Assembly: GCA_958496175.1 (NCBI GenBank)
Contig: OY292279.1
Coordinates: forward strand, 558,001 to 622,000
DNA: 64,000 bases
From: Sisyra terminalis
Lineage: Eukaryota > Arthropoda > Insecta > Neuroptera > Sisyridae
Direction of reading: 5' to 3'
This document shows, in pieces, positions 37,826 to 53,143 of this stretch (position 1 is its first letter; the number at the start of each line of letters is the position of its first letter). The notes beneath the pieces were generated by a model. That model saw only the letters and a program-made list of their open reading frames with translations. It was not told where the DNA came from and did no database searches. A program made the position numbers and the translations under genes.

Positions 37826-38413
37826 TTACCGCAAAATAACCGCAATGATATCCGCAAAAATAACCGCAAATATCACCGCAAAATAACCGCAATGATATCC
37901 GCAAAAATAACCGCAAATATTACCGCCAAATAACCGCAATGATATCCGCAAAAATAACCGCAATGATATCCGCAAAAATAACCGCAATAATATCCGCAAA
38001 AATAACCGCAAATGTTACCGCAAAATAACCGCAATGATATCCGCAAAAATAACCGCAATGATATCCGCAAAAATAACCGCAATGATATCCGCAAAAATAA
38101 CCGCAAATATCACCGCAAAATAACCGCAATGATATCCGCAAAAATAACCGCAAATATCACCGCAAAATAACCGCAATGATATCCGCAAAAATAACCGCAA
38201 ATATTACCGCCAAATAACCGCAATGATATCCGCAAAAATAACCGCAATGATATCCACAAAAATAACCGCAATAATATCCGCAAAAATAACCGCAAATGTT
38301 ACCGCAAAATAACCGCAATGATATCCGCAAAATAACCGCAATGATATCCGCAAAAATAACCGCAATAATATCCGCAAAAATAACCGCAATGATATCCGCA
38401 AAAATAACCGCAA
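37826..38413 (-). repeat. Duplicated block H12, copy 1
   Basis: This block matches 39463-40050 at an offset of 1637 bp. It contains a 284-bp internal repeat (37826 versus 38110, and 39463 versus 39747). Markers are TTACCGCCAAATAACC near 37921, 38205, 39558 and 39842, and the 23-bp A variant CCGCAAAATAACCGCAATG near 38331. Confidence 0.78.
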
Positions 38414-38582
38414 ATATTACCGCAAAATAACCGCAATGATATCCGCAAAAATAACCGCAATGATATCCGCAAAAATAACCGCAATGATATCCGCAAAAAT
38501 AACCGCAATGATATCCGCAAAAATAACCGCAAATATCACCGCAAAATAACCGCAATGATATCCGCAAAAATAACCGCAAATA

Positions 38583-39128
38583 TCACCGCAAAATAACCGC
38601 AATGATATCCGCAAAAATAACCGCAATAATATCCGCAAAAATAACCGCAATAATATCCGCAAAAATAACCGCAATGATATCCGCAAGATTAACCGCAATA
38701 ATATCCGCAAAAATGACCGCAATGATATCCGCAAAAATAACCGCAAATATCACCGCAAAATAACCGCAATGATATCCGCAAAAATAACCGCAATAATATC
38801 CGCAAAAATATCCGCAATAATATCCGCAAAAATAACCGCAATGATATCCGCAAGAATAACCGCAATAATATCCGCAAAAATGACCGCAATAATATCCGCA
38901 AAAATAACCGCAATGATATCCGCAAAAATAACCGCAATAATATCCGCAAAAATAACCGCAAATATCACCGCAAAATAACCGCAATGATATCCGCAAAAAT
39001 AACCGCAAATATTGCCGCAAAATAACCGCAATGATATCCGCAAAAATAACATCAATGATATCCGCAAAAATAACCGCAATAATATCCGCAAAAATAACCG
39101 CAATGATATCCGCAAAAATAAACCGCAA
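38583..39128 (-). repeat. Diverged segment without a clear second copy
   Basis: This segment carries several variants that I do not see duplicated as a set: CCGCAAGATTAA near 38684, AAAATGACCGC near 38712, 38879 and 39329, AAAAATATCCGC near 38805, CAAGAATAACC near 38852, ATTGCCGC near 39012, AACATCAATG near 39049 and AAAATAAACCGC near 39117. It looks older or less homogenised than its neighbours. Confidence 0.6.
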
Positions 39129-39462
39129 ATATTACCGCTAAATAACCGCAATGATATCCGCAAAAATAACCGCAAATATCACCGCAAAATAACCGCAATG
39201 ATATCCGCAAAAATAACCGCAATAATATCCGCAAAAATAACCGCAAATATTAAAGCAAAATAACCGCAATGATATCCGCAAAAATAACCGCAAATATTAC
39301 CGCAAAATAACCGCAATGATATCCGCAAAAATGACCGCAAATATCACCGCAAAATAACCGCAATGATATCCGCAAAAATAACCGCAATAATATCCGCAAA
39401 AATAACCGCAATAATATCCGCAAAAATAACCGCAATGATATCCGCAAAAATAACCGCAAATA

Positions 39463-40050
39463 TCACCGCAAAATAACCGCAATGATATCCGCAAAAATAA
39501 CCGCAAATATCACCGCAAAATAACCGCAATGATATCCGCAAAAATAACCGCAAATATTACCGCCAAATAACCGCAATGATATCCGCAAAAATAACCGCAA
39601 TGATATCCGCAAAAATAACCGCAATAATATCCGCAAAAATAACCGCAAATGTTACCGCAAAATAACCGCAATGATATCCGCAAAAATAACCGCAATGATA
39701 TCCGCAAAAATAACCGCAATGATATCCGCAAAAATAACCGCAAATATCACCGCAAAATAACCGCAATGATATCCGCAAAAATAACCGCAAATATCACCGC
39801 AAAATAACCGCAATGATATCCGCAAAAATAACCGCAAATATTACCGCCAAATAACCGCAATGATATCCGCAAAAATAACCGCAATGATATCCGCAAAAAT
39901 AACCGCAATAATATCCGCAAAAATAACCGCAAATGTTACCGCAAAATAACCGCAATGATATCCGCAAAATAATTGCAATGATATCCGCAAAAATAACCGC
40001 AATAATATCCGCAAAAATAACCGCAATGATATCCGCAAAAATAACCGCAA
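39463..40050 (-). repeat. Duplicated block H12, copy 2
   Basis: This is the second copy of 37826-38413. It differs by AATAATTGCAATG near 39970, where copy 1 reads AATAACCGCAATG, and by loss of the ATATCCACAAAAA variant. Confidence 0.76.
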
Positions 40051-41310
40051 ATATTACCGCAAAATAACCGCAATGATATCCGCAAAAATAACCGCAAATA
40101 TCACCGCAAAATAACCGCAATGATATCCGCAAAAATAAACGCAATGATATCCGCAAAAATAACCGCAAATATTACCGTAAAATAACCGCAATGATATCCG
40201 CAAAAATAACCGCAAATATCACCGCAAAATAACCGCAATGATATCCGCAAAAATAACCGCAATAATATCCGCAAAAATAACCGCAATGATATCCGCAAAA
40301 ATAACCGCAATAATATCCGCAAAAATAACCGCAATAATATCCGCAAAAATAACCGCAATGATATCCGCAAAAATAACCGCAAATATCACCGCAAAAATAA
40401 CCGCAAATATCTCCGCAAAATAACCGCAATGATATCCGCAAAAATAACCGCAAATATTACCGCAAAATAACCGCAATGATATCCGCAAAAATAACCGCAA
40501 TGATATCCGCAAAAATAACCGCAATAATATCCGCAAAAATAACCGCAAATGTTACCGCAAAATAACCGCAATGATATCCGCAAAAATAACCGCAATGATA
40601 TCCGCAAAAATAACCGCAATAATATCCGCAAAAATAACCGCAATAATATCCGCAAAAATAACCGCAATAATATCCGCAAAAATAACCGCAATAATATCCG
40701 CAAAAATAACCGCAATGATATCCGCAAAAATATCCGCAAATATCACCGCAAAATAACCGCAATGATATCCGCAAAAATAACCGCAATAATATCCGCAAAA
40801 ATAACCGCAAATGTTACCGCAAAATAACCGCAATAATATCCGCAAAAATAACCGCAATGATATCCGCAAAAATAACCGCAAATATCACCGCAAAATAACC
40901 ACAATGATATCCGCAAAAATAACCGCAATAATATCCGCAAAAATAACCGCATTGATATCCGCAAAAATAACCGCAAATATCACCGCAAAATAACCGCAAT
41001 GATATCCGCAAAAATAACCGCAATAATATCCGCAAAAATAACCGCAAATGTTACCGCAAAATAACCGCAAATATCACCGCAAAATAACCGCAATGATATC
41101 CGCAAAAATAACCGCAAATATCACCGCAAAATAACCGCAATGATATCCGCAAAAATAACCGCAATTATATCCGCAAAAATAACCGCAATAATATCCGCAA
41201 AAATAACCGCAATGATATCCGCAAAAATAACCGCAAATATCACCGCAAAATAAACGCAATGTTATCCGCTAAAATAACCGCAATAATATCCGCAAAAATA
41301 ACCGCAAATG

Positions 41311-43200
41311 TTACCGCAAAATAACCGCAATAATATCCGCAAAAATAACCGCAATGATATCCGCAAAAATAACCGCAAATATCACCGCAAAATAACCGCA
41401 ATGATATCCGCAAAAATAACCGCAATAATTTCCGCAAAAATAACCGCAAATATCACCGCAAAATAACCGCAATGATATCCGCAAAAATAACCGCAAATAT
41501 TACCGCAAAATAACCGCAATGATATCCGCAAAAATAACCGCAAATATCACCGCAAAATAACCGCAATGTTATCCGCAAAAATAACCGCAATGATATCCGC
41601 AAAAATAACCGCAAATATCAGCGCAAAATAACCGCAATGATATCCGCAAAAATAACCGCAATAATATCCGCAAAAATAACCGCAATAATATCCGCAAAAA
41701 TAACCGCAATGATATCCGCAAAAATAACCGCAAATATCACCGCAAAAATAACCGCAAATATCTCCGCAAAATAACCGCAATGATATCCGCAAAAACAACC
41801 GCAAATATTACCGCAAAATAACCGCATTGATATCCGCAAAAATAACCGCAAATGTTACCGCAAAATAACCGCAATGATATCCGCAAAAATAACCGCAATG
41901 ATATCCGCAAAAATAACCGCAATAATATCCGCAAAAATAACCGCAATAATATCCGCAAAAATAACCGCAATGATATCCGCAAAAATAACCGCAATAATAT
42001 CCGCAAAAATAACCGCAATAATATCCGCAAAAATAACCGCAATGATATCCGCAAAAATAACCGCAAATATCACCGCAAAATAACCGCAATGATATCCGCA
42101 AAAATAACCGCAATAATATCCGCAAAAATAACCGCAAATGTTACCGCAAAATAACCGCAATAATATCCGCAAAAATAACCGCAATGATATCCGCAAAAAT
42201 AACCGCAAATATCACCGCAAAATAACCGCAATGATATCCGCAAAAATAACCGCAATAATATCCGCAAAAATAACCGCATTGATATCCGCAAAAATAACCG
42301 CAAATATCACCGCAAAATAACCGCAATGATATCCGCAAAAATAACCGCAATAATATCCGCAAAAATAACCGCAAATGTTACCGCAAAATAACCGCAAATA
42401 TCACCGCAAAATAACCGCAATGATATCCGCAAAAATAACCGCAAATATCACCGCAAAATAACCGCAATGATATCCGCAAAAATAACCGCAATAATATCCG
42501 CAAAAATAACCGCAATAATATCCGCAAAAATAACCGCAATGATATCCGCAAAAATAACCGCAAATATCACCGCAAAATAACCGCAATGTTATCCGCAAAA
42601 ATAACCGCAATAATATCCGCAAAAATAACCGCAAATGTTACCGCATAATAACCGCAATAATATCCGCAAAAATAACCGCAATGATATCCGCAAAAATAAC
42701 CGCAAATATCACCGCAAAATAACCGCAATGATATCCGCAAAAATAACCGCAATAATTTCCGCAAAAATAACCGCAAATATCACCGCAAAATAACCGCAAT
42801 GATATCCGCAAAAATAACCGCAAATATTACCGCAAAACAACCGCAATGATATCCGCAAAAATAACCGCAATGATATCCGCAAAAATAACCGCAAATATTA
42901 CAGCAAAATAACCGCAATAATATCCGCAAAAATAACCGCAATGATATCCGCAAAAATAACCGCAATAATATCCGCAAAAATAACCGCAAATGTTACCGCA
43001 AAATATCCGCAATGATATCCGCAAAATAACCGCAATGATATCCGCAAAAATAACCGCAATGATATCCGCAAAAATAACCGCAAATATTACCGCAAAATAA
43101 CCGCAATGATATCCGCAAAAATAATCGCAATAATATCCGCAAAAATAATCGCAATGATATCCGCAAAATTAACCGCAAATATTACAGCAAAATAACCGCA
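41311..43200 (-). repeat. Tandem block H13, copy 1 (about 2178 bp)
   Basis: This block matches 43489-45260. The offset is 2178 bp and drops to 2060 bp after a 118-bp loss in copy 2 near 44.85 kb. Markers include AATGTTATCC near 41567 and 43745, AATATCAGCGC near 41616 and 43794, AAATATCTCCGC near 41757 and 43935, AAAAACAACC near 41792 and 43970, AAAACAACCGC near 42836 and 44896, and AAAATATCCGC near 43011 and 45061. An inner repeat links 40.74-41.07 with 42.07-42.40 kb (1327 bp). Confidence 0.82.
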
Positions 43201-43488
43201 ATAATATCCGCAAAAATAACCGCAAATATTACCGCAAAATATCCGCAAATATCACCGCAAAATAACCGCAATGATATCCGCAAAAATAACCGCAAATATC
43301 ACCGCAAAATAACCGCAATGATATCCGCAAAAATAACCGCAATAATATCCGCAAAAATAACCGCAATAATATCCGCAAAAATAACCGCAATGATATCCGC
43401 AAAAATAACCGCAAATATCACCGCAAAATAACCGCAATGATATCCGCAAAAATAACCGCAATAATATCCGCAAAAATAAGCGCAAATG

Positions 43489-45260
43489 TTACCGCAAAAT
43501 AACCGCAATAATATCCGCAAAAATAACCGCAATGATATCCGCAAAAATAACCGCAAATATCACCGCAAAATAACCGCAATGATATCCGCAAAAATAACCG
43601 CAATAATTTCCGCAAAAATAACCGCAAATATCACCGCAAAATAACCGCAATGATATCCGCAAAAATAACCGCAAATATTACCGCAAAATAACCGCAATGA
43701 TATCCGCAAAAATAACCGCAAATATCACCGCAAAATAACCGCAATGTTATCCGCAAAAATAACCGCAATGATATCCGCAAAAATAACCGCAAATATCAGC
43801 GCAAAATAACCGCAATGATATCCGCAAAAATAACCGCAATAATATCCGCAAAAATAACCGCAATAATATCCGCAAAAATAACCGCAATGATATCCGCAAA
43901 AATAACCGCAAATATCACCGCAAAAATAACCGCAAATATCTCCGCAAAATAACCGCAATGATATCCGCAAAAACAACCGCAAATATTACCGCAAAATAAC
44001 CGCATTGATATCCGCAAAAATAACCGCAAATGTTACCGCAAAATAACCGCAATGATATCCGCAAAAATAACCGCAATGATATCCGCAAAAATAACCGCAA
44101 TAATATCCGCAAAAATAACCGCAATAATATCCGCAAAAATAACCGCAATGATATCCGCAAAAATAACCGCAATAATATCCGCAAAAATAACCGCAATAAT
44201 ATCCGCAAAAATAACCGCAATGATATCCGCAAAAATAACCGCAAATATCACCGCAAAATAACCGCAATGATATCCGCAAAAATAACCGCAATAATATCCG
44301 CAAAAATAACCGCAAATGTTACCGCAAAATAACCGCAATAATATCCGCAAAAATAACCGCAATGATATCCGCAAAAATAACCGCAAATATCACCGCAAAA
44401 TAACCGCAATGATATCCGCAAAAATAACCGCAATAATATCCGCAAAAATAACCGCATTGATATCCGCAAAAATAACCGCAAATATCACCGCAAAATAACC
44501 GCAATGATATCCGCAAAAATAACCGCAATAATATCCGCAAAAATAACCGCAAATGTTACCGCAAAATAACCGCAAATATCACCGCAAAATAACCGCAATG
44601 ATATCCGCAAAAATAACCGCAAATATCACCGCAAAATAACCGCAATGATATCCGCAAAAATAACCGCAATAATATCCGCAAAAATAACCGCAATAATATC
44701 CGCAAAAATAACCGCAATGATATCCGCAAAAATAACCGCAAATATCACCGCAAAATAACCGCAATGTTATCCGCAAAAATAACCGCAATAATATCCGCAA
44801 AAATAACCGCAAATGTTACCGCAAAATAACCGCAATAATATCCGCAAAAATAACCGCAATGATATCCGCAAAAATAACCGCAAATATTACCGCAAAACAA
44901 CCGCAATGATATCCGCAAAAATAACCGCAATGATATCCGCAAAAATAACCGCAAATATTACAGCAAAATAACCGCAATAATATCCGCAAAAATAACCGCA
45001 ATGATATCCGCAAAAATAACCGCAATAATATCCGCAAAAATAACCGCAAATGTTACCGCAAAATATCCGCAATGATATCCGCAAAATAACCGCAATGATA
45101 TCCGCAAAAATAACCGCAATGATATCCGCAAAAATAACCGCAAATATTACCGCAAAATAACCGCAATGATATCCGCAAAAATAATCGCAATAATATCCGC
45201 AAAAATAATCGCAATGATATCCGCAAAATTAACCGCAAATATTACAGCAAAATAACCGCA
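43489..45260 (-). repeat. Tandem block H13, copy 2
   Basis: This is the second copy of 41311-43200, adjacent to it apart from a short spacer of ordinary units. Copy 1 has CCGCATAATAACC near 42644 where this copy reads CCGCAAAATAACC near 44822. Two B units lie back to back near 44560, as at 41055 and 42382. Confidence 0.82.
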
Positions 45261-46399
45261 ATAATATCCGCAAAAATAACCGCAATAATATCCGCAAAAA
45301 TAACCGCAATGATATCCGCAAAAATAACCGCAAATATCACCGCAAAATAACCGCGAATATCACCGCAAAATAACCGCAATGATATCCGCAAAAATAACCG
45401 CAAATATCACCGCAAAATAACCGCAATGATATCCGCAAAAATAACCGCAATAATATCCGCAAAAATAACCGCAATGATATCCGCAAAAATAACCGCAAAT
45501 ATCACCGCAAAATAACCGCAATGATATCCGCAAAAATAACCGCAAATATTACCGCAAAATAACCGCAATGATATCCGCAAAAATAACCGCAATGATATCC
45601 GCAAAAATAACCGCAATAATATCCGTAAAAATAACCGCAAATATTACCGCTAAATAACCGCAATGATATCCGCAAAAATAACCGCAAATATCACCGCAAA
45701 ATAACCGCAATGATATCCGGAAAAATAACCGCAATGATATCCGCAAAAATAACCGCAATAATATCCTCAAAAATAACCGCAATGATATCCGCAAAAATAA
45801 CCGCAAATATTACCGCAAAATAACCGCAATGATATCCGCAAAAATAACCGCAAATATCACCGCAAAATAACCGCAATGATATCCGCAAAAATAACCGCAA
45901 ATATCACCGCAAAATAACCGCAATGATATCCGCAAAAATAACCGCAATAATATCCGTAAAAATAACCGCAAATATCACCGCAAAATAACCGCAATGATAT
46001 CCGCAAAAATAACCGCAAATATCACCGCAAAATAACCGCAATGATATCCGCAAAAATAACCGCAATAATATCCGCAAAAATAACCGCAAATATTACCGCA
46101 AAATAACCGCAATGATATCCGCAAAAATAACCGCAAATATCACCGCAAAATAACCGCAATGATATCCGCAAAAATAACCGCAAATATCACCGCAAAATAA
46201 CCGCAATGATATCCGCAGAAATAACCGTAATAATATCCGCAAAAATAACCGCAAATGTTACCGCAAATTAACCGCAATGATATCCGCAAAAATAACCGCA
46301 ATAATATCCGCAAAAATAACCGCAATGATATCCGCAAAAATAACCGCAAATATTACCGCAAAATAACCGCAATGATATCCGCAAAAATAACCGCAAATA
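45261..46399 (-). repeat. Ordinary units between H13 and H14
   Basis: Irregular A and B units with scattered variants (CCGCGAATATCACC at 45351, ATATCCGTAAAAA near 45622 and 45952, ATATCCGGAAAAA near 45714, ATATCCTCAAAAA near 45764). I did not find a clear second copy of the set. No gene is present. Confidence 0.7.
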
Positions 46400-48456
46400 T
46401 CACCGCAAAATAACCGCAATGATATCCGCAAAAATAACCGCAATGATATCCGCAAAAATAACCGCCATAATATCCGCAAAATTAACCGCCAATATTACAG
46501 CAAAATAACCGCAATGATATCCGCAAAAATAACCGCAATAATATCCGCAAAAATAACCGCAATGATATCCGCAAAAATAACCGCAAATATTACCGCAAAA
46601 TAACCGCAATGATATCCGCAAAAATAACCGCAAATATCACCGCAATGATATCCGCAAAAATAACCGCAATGATATCCGCAAAAATAACCGCAAATATTAC
46701 CGCAAAATAACCGCAATGATATCCGCAAAAATAACCGCAAATATCACCGCAAAATAACCGCAATGATATCCGCAAAAATAACCGCAAATATTACCGCAAA
46801 ATAACCGCAAAGATATCCGCAAAAATAACCGCAATGATATCCGCAAAAATAACCGCAATAATATCCGCAAAAATAACCGCAATGATATCCGCAAAAATAA
46901 CCGCAATAATATCCGCAAAAATAACCGCAAATATCACCGCAAAATAACCGCAATGATATCCGCAAAAATAACCGCATATATTACCGCAAAATAACCGCAA
47001 AGATATCCGCAAAAATAACCGCAATGATATCCGCAAAAATAACCGCAATAATATCCGCAAAAATAACCGCAATGATATCCGCAAAAATAACCGCAATATT
47101 ATCCGCAAAAATAACCGCAAATGTTACCGCAAAATAACCGCAATAATATCCGCAAAAATAACCGCAATGATATCCGCAAAAATAACCGCAATAATATCCG
47201 CAAAAATAACCGCTAATATCACCGCAAAATAACCGCAATGATATCCGCAAAAATAACCGCAAATATTACCGCAAAATAACCGCAATGTTATCCGCAAAAA
47301 TAACCGCAATGATATCCGCAAAAATAACCGCAATAATATCCGCAAAAATAACCGCAATGATATCCGCAAAAATAACAGCAAATATTACCGCAAAATAACC
47401 GCAATGATATCCGCAAAAATAACCGCAAATATCACCGCAAAATAACCGCAATGATATCCGCAAAAATAACCGCAATAATATCCGCAAAAATAACCATAAA
47501 TATTACCGCAACATAACCGCAATGATATCCGCAAAAATAACCGCAAATATCACCGCAAAATAACCGCAATGATATCCGCAAAAATAACCGCAAATATCAA
47601 CGCAAAATAACCGCAATGATATCCGCAAAAATAACCGCAAATATTACAGCAAAATAACCGCAATAATATCCGCAAAAATAACCGCAAATATTACCGCAAA
47701 ATAACCGCAATGATATCCGCAAAAATAACCGCAAATATCACCGCAAAATAACCGCAATGATATCCGCAAAAATAACCGCAATGATTTCCGCAAAAATAAC
47801 CGCAAATATTACCGCAAAATAACCGCAATGATATCCGCTAAAATAACCGCAAATATCACCGCAAAATAACCGCAATGATATCCGCAAAAATAACCGCAAT
47901 AATATCCGCAAAAATAACCGCAATAATATCCGCAAAAATAACCGCAATGATATCCGCAAAAATAACCGCAAATATCACCGCAAAATAACCGCAATGATAT
48001 CCGCAAAAATAACCGCAATAATATCCGCAAAAATAACCGCAAATATCACCGCAAAATAACCGCAATGATATCCGCAAAAATAACCGCAAATATTACCGCA
48101 AAATAACCGCAATGATATCCGCAAAAATAACCGCAATGATATCCGCAAAAATAACCGCAATAATATCCGCAAAAATAACCGCAATGATATCCGCAAAAAT
48201 AACCGCAATAATATCCGCAAAAATAACCGCAAATATTACCGCAAAATAACCGCAATGATATCCGCAAAAATAACCGCAAAATAACCGCAATGATATCCGC
48301 AAAAATAACCGCAATAATATCCGCAAAAATAACCGCAATGATATCCGCAAAAATATCCGCAAATATTACCGCAAAATAACCGCAATGATATCCGCAAAAA
48401 TAACCGCAAATATCACCGCAAAATAACCGCAATGATTTCCGCAAAAATAACCGCAA
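46400..48456 (-). repeat. Duplicated block H14, copy 1
   Basis: This block matches about 51171-53143 at an offset of 4770-4840 bp. Shared markers include AACCGCCATAATATCC with ACCGCCAATATTACAGC (near 46465/46487 and 51235/51257), a B unit lacking its 11-mer (ATCACCGCAATGATATCC near 46637 and 51408), AAAGATATCC near 46808 and 51578, and CCGCTAATATCACC near 47210 and 52016. Confidence 0.75.
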
Positions 48457-50930
48457 ATATTACCGCAAAATAACCGCAATGATATCCGCAAAAATAACCG
48501 CAAATATCACCGCAAAATAACCGCAATGATATCCGCAAAAATAACCGCAATAATATCCGCAAAAATATCCGCAATGATATCCGCAAAATTAACCGCAAAT
48601 ATTACAGCAAAATAACCGCAATAATATCCGCAAAAATAACCGCAAAGATTACCGCAAAATAACCGCAATGATATCCGCAAAAATAACCGCAATAATATCC
48701 GCAATAATAACCGCAAATGTTACCGCAAAATAACCGCAATGATATCCGCAAAAATAACCGCAATAATTTCCGCAAAAATAACCGCAATAATATCCGCAAA
48801 AATAACCGCAATGATATCCGCAAAAATAACCGCAAATATTACCGCAAAATAACCGCAATGATATCCGCAAAAATAACCGCAATAATAACCGCAAATGTTA
48901 CCGCAAAATAACCGCAATGATATCCGCAAAAATAACCGCAATGATATCCGCGAAAATAACCGCAATAATATCCGCAAAAATAAACGCAATGATATTCGCA
49001 AAAATAACCGCAAATATTACCGCAAAATAACCGTAATGATATCCGCAATAATAACCGCAATAATATCCGCAAAAATAACCGCAATGATATCCGCAAAATT
49101 AACCGCAAATATTACAGCAAAATAACCGCAATAATATCCGCAAAAATAACCGCAAATATTACCGCAAATATCTCCGCAAAATAACCGCAATGATATCCGC
49201 AAATAACACCGCAAAATAACCGCAATGATATCCGCAAAAATAACCGCAATAATATCCGCAAAAATAACCGCAATAATATCCGCAAAAATAACCGCAATGA
49301 TATCCGCAAAAATAACCGCAAATATCACCGCAAAATAACCGCAATGATATCCGCAAAAATAACCGCAATAATATCCGCAAAAATAACCGCAATTATCACC
49401 GCAAAATAACCGCAATGATATCCGCAAAAATAACCGCAAATATTACCGCAAAATAACCGCAATGATATCCACAAAAATAACCGCAAATATTACAGCAAAA
49501 TAACCGCAATAATATCCGCAAAAATAACCGCAATGATATCCGCAAAAATAACCGCAAATATCACCGCAAAATATCCGCAATGATATCCGCAAAAATAACC
49601 GCAATGATATCCGCAAAAATAACCGCAATAATATCCGCAAAAATAACCGCAATGATATCCGCAAAAATAACCGCAAATATTACCGCAAAATAACCGCAAT
49701 GATATCCGCAAAAATAACCGCAAATATCACCGCAAAATAACCGCAATAATATCCGCAAAAATAACCGAAATGATATCCGCAAAAATAACCGCAAATATCA
49801 CCGCAAAATAACCGCAATGATATCCGCAAAAATAACCGCAATGATATCCGCAAAAATAACCGCAATAATATCCGCAAAAATAACCGCAATGATATCCGCA
49901 AAAATAACCGCAAATATTACCGCAAAATAACCGCAATGATATCCGCAAAAATAACCGCAAATATCACCGCAAAATAACCGCAATGATATCCGCAAAAATA
50001 ACCGCAATGATATCCGCAAAAATAACCGCAAATATAACCGCAAAATAACGGCAATGATATCCGCAAAAATAACCGCAATAATATCCGCAAAAATAACCGC
50101 AATGATATCCGCAAAAATAACCGCAATAATATCCGCAAAAATAACCATAAATATTACCGCAAAATAACCGCAATAATATCCGCAAAAATAACCGCCATGA
50201 TATCCGCAAAAATAACCGCAAATATTACCGCAAAATAACCGCAATGATATCCGCAAAAATAACCGCAATGATATCCGCAAAATGAACCGCAAATATTACA
50301 GCAAAATAACCGCAATAATATCCGCAAAAATAACCGCAAATATTACCGCCAAATAACCGCAAATATCACCGCAAAATAACCGCAATGATATCCGCAAAAA
50401 TAACCGCAAATATCACCGCAAAATAACCGCAATGATATCCGCAAAAATAACCGCAATAATATCCGCAAAAATAACCGCAATAATATCCGCAAAAATAACC
50501 GCAATGATATCCGCAAATATAACCGCAAATATCACCGCAAAATAACCGCAATGATATCCGCAAAAATAACCGCAATAAAATCCGCAAAAATAACCGCAAT
50601 AATATCCGCAAAAATAACCGCAATGATATCCGCAAAAATAACCGCAAATATCACCGCAAAATAACCGCAATGATATCCGCAAAAATAACCGCAATGATAT
50701 CCGCAAAAATAACCGCAATAATATCCGCAACAATAACCGCAATGATATCCGCAAAAATAACCGCAAATATTACCGCAAAATAACCGCAATGATATCCGCA
50801 AAAATAACCGCAATAATATCCGCAAAAATAACCGCAATAATATCCGCAAAAATAACCGCAATGATATCCGCAAAAATAACCGCAAATATCACCCCAAAAA
50901 TCCGCAATGATATCCGCAAAAATAACCGCA
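48280..50930 (-). repeat. Duplicated block H15, copy 1
   Basis: This block matches 59655-62320 at offsets of 11375 and then 11387 bp. Markers include AAAGATTACC near 48645 and 60020, AATAATAACC near 48709 and 60085, CGCGAAAATAACC near 48950 and 60337, AACCGAAATG near 49765 and 61152, AACCATAAATATT near 50147 and 61530, CAATAAAATCC near 50575 and 61962, and TCACCCCAAAAATCC near 50889 and 62276. A third, more diverged copy of the middle part lies at about 57657-59051. Confidence 0.84.
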
Positions 50931-51170
50931 AATATCACCGCAAAATAACCGCAATGATATCCGCAAAAATAACCGCAATAATATTCGCAAAAATAACCGC
51001 AAATGTTACCGCAAAATAACCGCAATGATATCCGCAAAAATAACCGCAATGATATCCGCAAAAATAACCGCAAATATTACCGCAAAATAACCGCAATGAT
51101 ATCCGCAAAAATAACCGCAAATATTACCGCAAAATAACCGCAATGATATCCGCAAAAATAACCGCAAATA

Positions 51171-53143
51171 TCACCGCAAAATAACCGCAATGATATCCGC
51201 AAAAATAACCGCAATGATATCCGCAAAAATAACCGCCATAATATCCGCAAAATTAACCGCCAATATTACAGCAAAATAACCGCAATGATATCCGCAAAAA
51301 TAACCGCAATAATATCCGCAAAAATAACCGCAATGATATCCGCAAAAATAACCGCAAATATTACCGCAAAAAACCGCAATGATATCCGCAAAAATAACCG
51401 CAAATATCACCGCAATGATATCCGCAAAAATAACCGCAATGATATCCGCAAAAATAACCGCAAATATTACCGCAAAATAACCGCAATGATATCCGCAAAA
51501 ATAACCGCAAATATCACCGCAAAATAACCGCAATGATATCCGCAAAAATAACCGCAAATATTACCGCAAAATAACCGCAAAGATATCCGCAAAAATAACC
51601 GCAATGATATCCGCAAAAATAACCGCAATAATATCCGCAAAAATAACCGCAATGATATCCGCAAAAATAACCGCAATAATATCCGCAAAATAAACCGCAA
51701 ATATCACCGCAAAATAACCGCAATGATATCCGCAAAAATAACCGCAAATATTACCGCAAAATAACCGCAAAGATATCCGCAAAAATAACCGCAATGATAT
51801 CCGCAAAAATAACCGCAATAATATCCGCAAAAATAACCGCAATGATATCCGCAAAAATAACCGCAATAATATCCGCAAAAATAACCGCAAATGTTACCGC
51901 AAAATAACCGCAATAATATCCGCAAAAATAACCGCAAAAATAACCGCAAATATCACCGCAAAATAACCGCAATGATATCCGCAAAAATAACCGCAATAAT
52001 ATCCGCAAAAATAACCGCTAATATCACCGCAAAATAACCGCAATGATATCCGCAAAAATAACCGCAAATATTACCGCAAAATAACCGCAATGTTATCCGC
52101 AAAAATAACCGCAATGATATCCGCAAAAATAACCGCAATAATATCCGCAAAAATAACCGCAATGATATCCGCAAAAATAACAGCAAATATTACCGCAAAA
52201 TAACCGCAATGATATCCGCAAATATCACCGCAAAATAACCGCCATGATATCCGCAAAAATAACCGCAATGATTTCCGCAAAAATAACCGCAAATATTACC
52301 GCAAAATAACCGCAATGATATCCGCTAAAATAACCGCAAATATCACCGCAAAATAACCGCAATGATATCCGCAAAAATAACCGCAAATATCACCGCAAAA
52401 TAACCGCAATGATATCCGCAAAAATAACCGCAAATATCACCGCAAAATAACCGTAATGATATCCGCAAAATTAACCGCAAATATTACAGCAAAATAACCG
52501 CAATAATATCCGCAAAAATAACCGCAAATATTACCGCAAAATAACCGCAATGATATCCGCAAAAATAACCGCAAATATCACCGCAAAATAACCGCAATGA
52601 TATCCGCAAAAATAACCGCAATGATTTCCGCAAAAATAACCGCAAATATTACCGCAAAATAACCGCAATGATATCCGCTAAAATAACCCCAAATATCACC
52701 GCAAAATAACCGCAATGATATCCGCAAAAATAACCGCAATAATATCCGCAAAAATAACCGCAATAATATCCGCAAAAATAATCGCAATGATATCCGCAAA
52801 AATAACCGCAAATATCACCGCATAATAACCGCAATGATATCCGCAAAAATAACCGCAATAATATCCGCAAAAATAACCGCAAATATCACCGCAAAATAAC
52901 CGCAATGATATCCGCAAAAATAACCGCAAATATTACCGCAAAATAACCGCAATGATATCCGCAAAAATAACCGCAATGATATCCGCAAAAATAACCGCAA
53001 TAATATCCGCAAAAATAACCGCAATGATATCCGCAAAAATAACCGCAATAATATCCGCAAAAATAACCGCAATAATATCCGCAAAAATAACCGCAAATAT
53101 TACCGCAAAATAACCGCATTGATATCCGCAAAAATAACCGCAA
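51171..53143 (-). repeat. Duplicated block H14, copy 2
   Basis: This is the second copy of 46400-48456. Part of it (51704-52310) is repeated at 53100-53706 (1396 bp). A single-base loss gives CCGCAAAAAACCGC near 51366. Unit order differs from copy 1 by insertions and losses of whole units. Confidence 0.74.
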
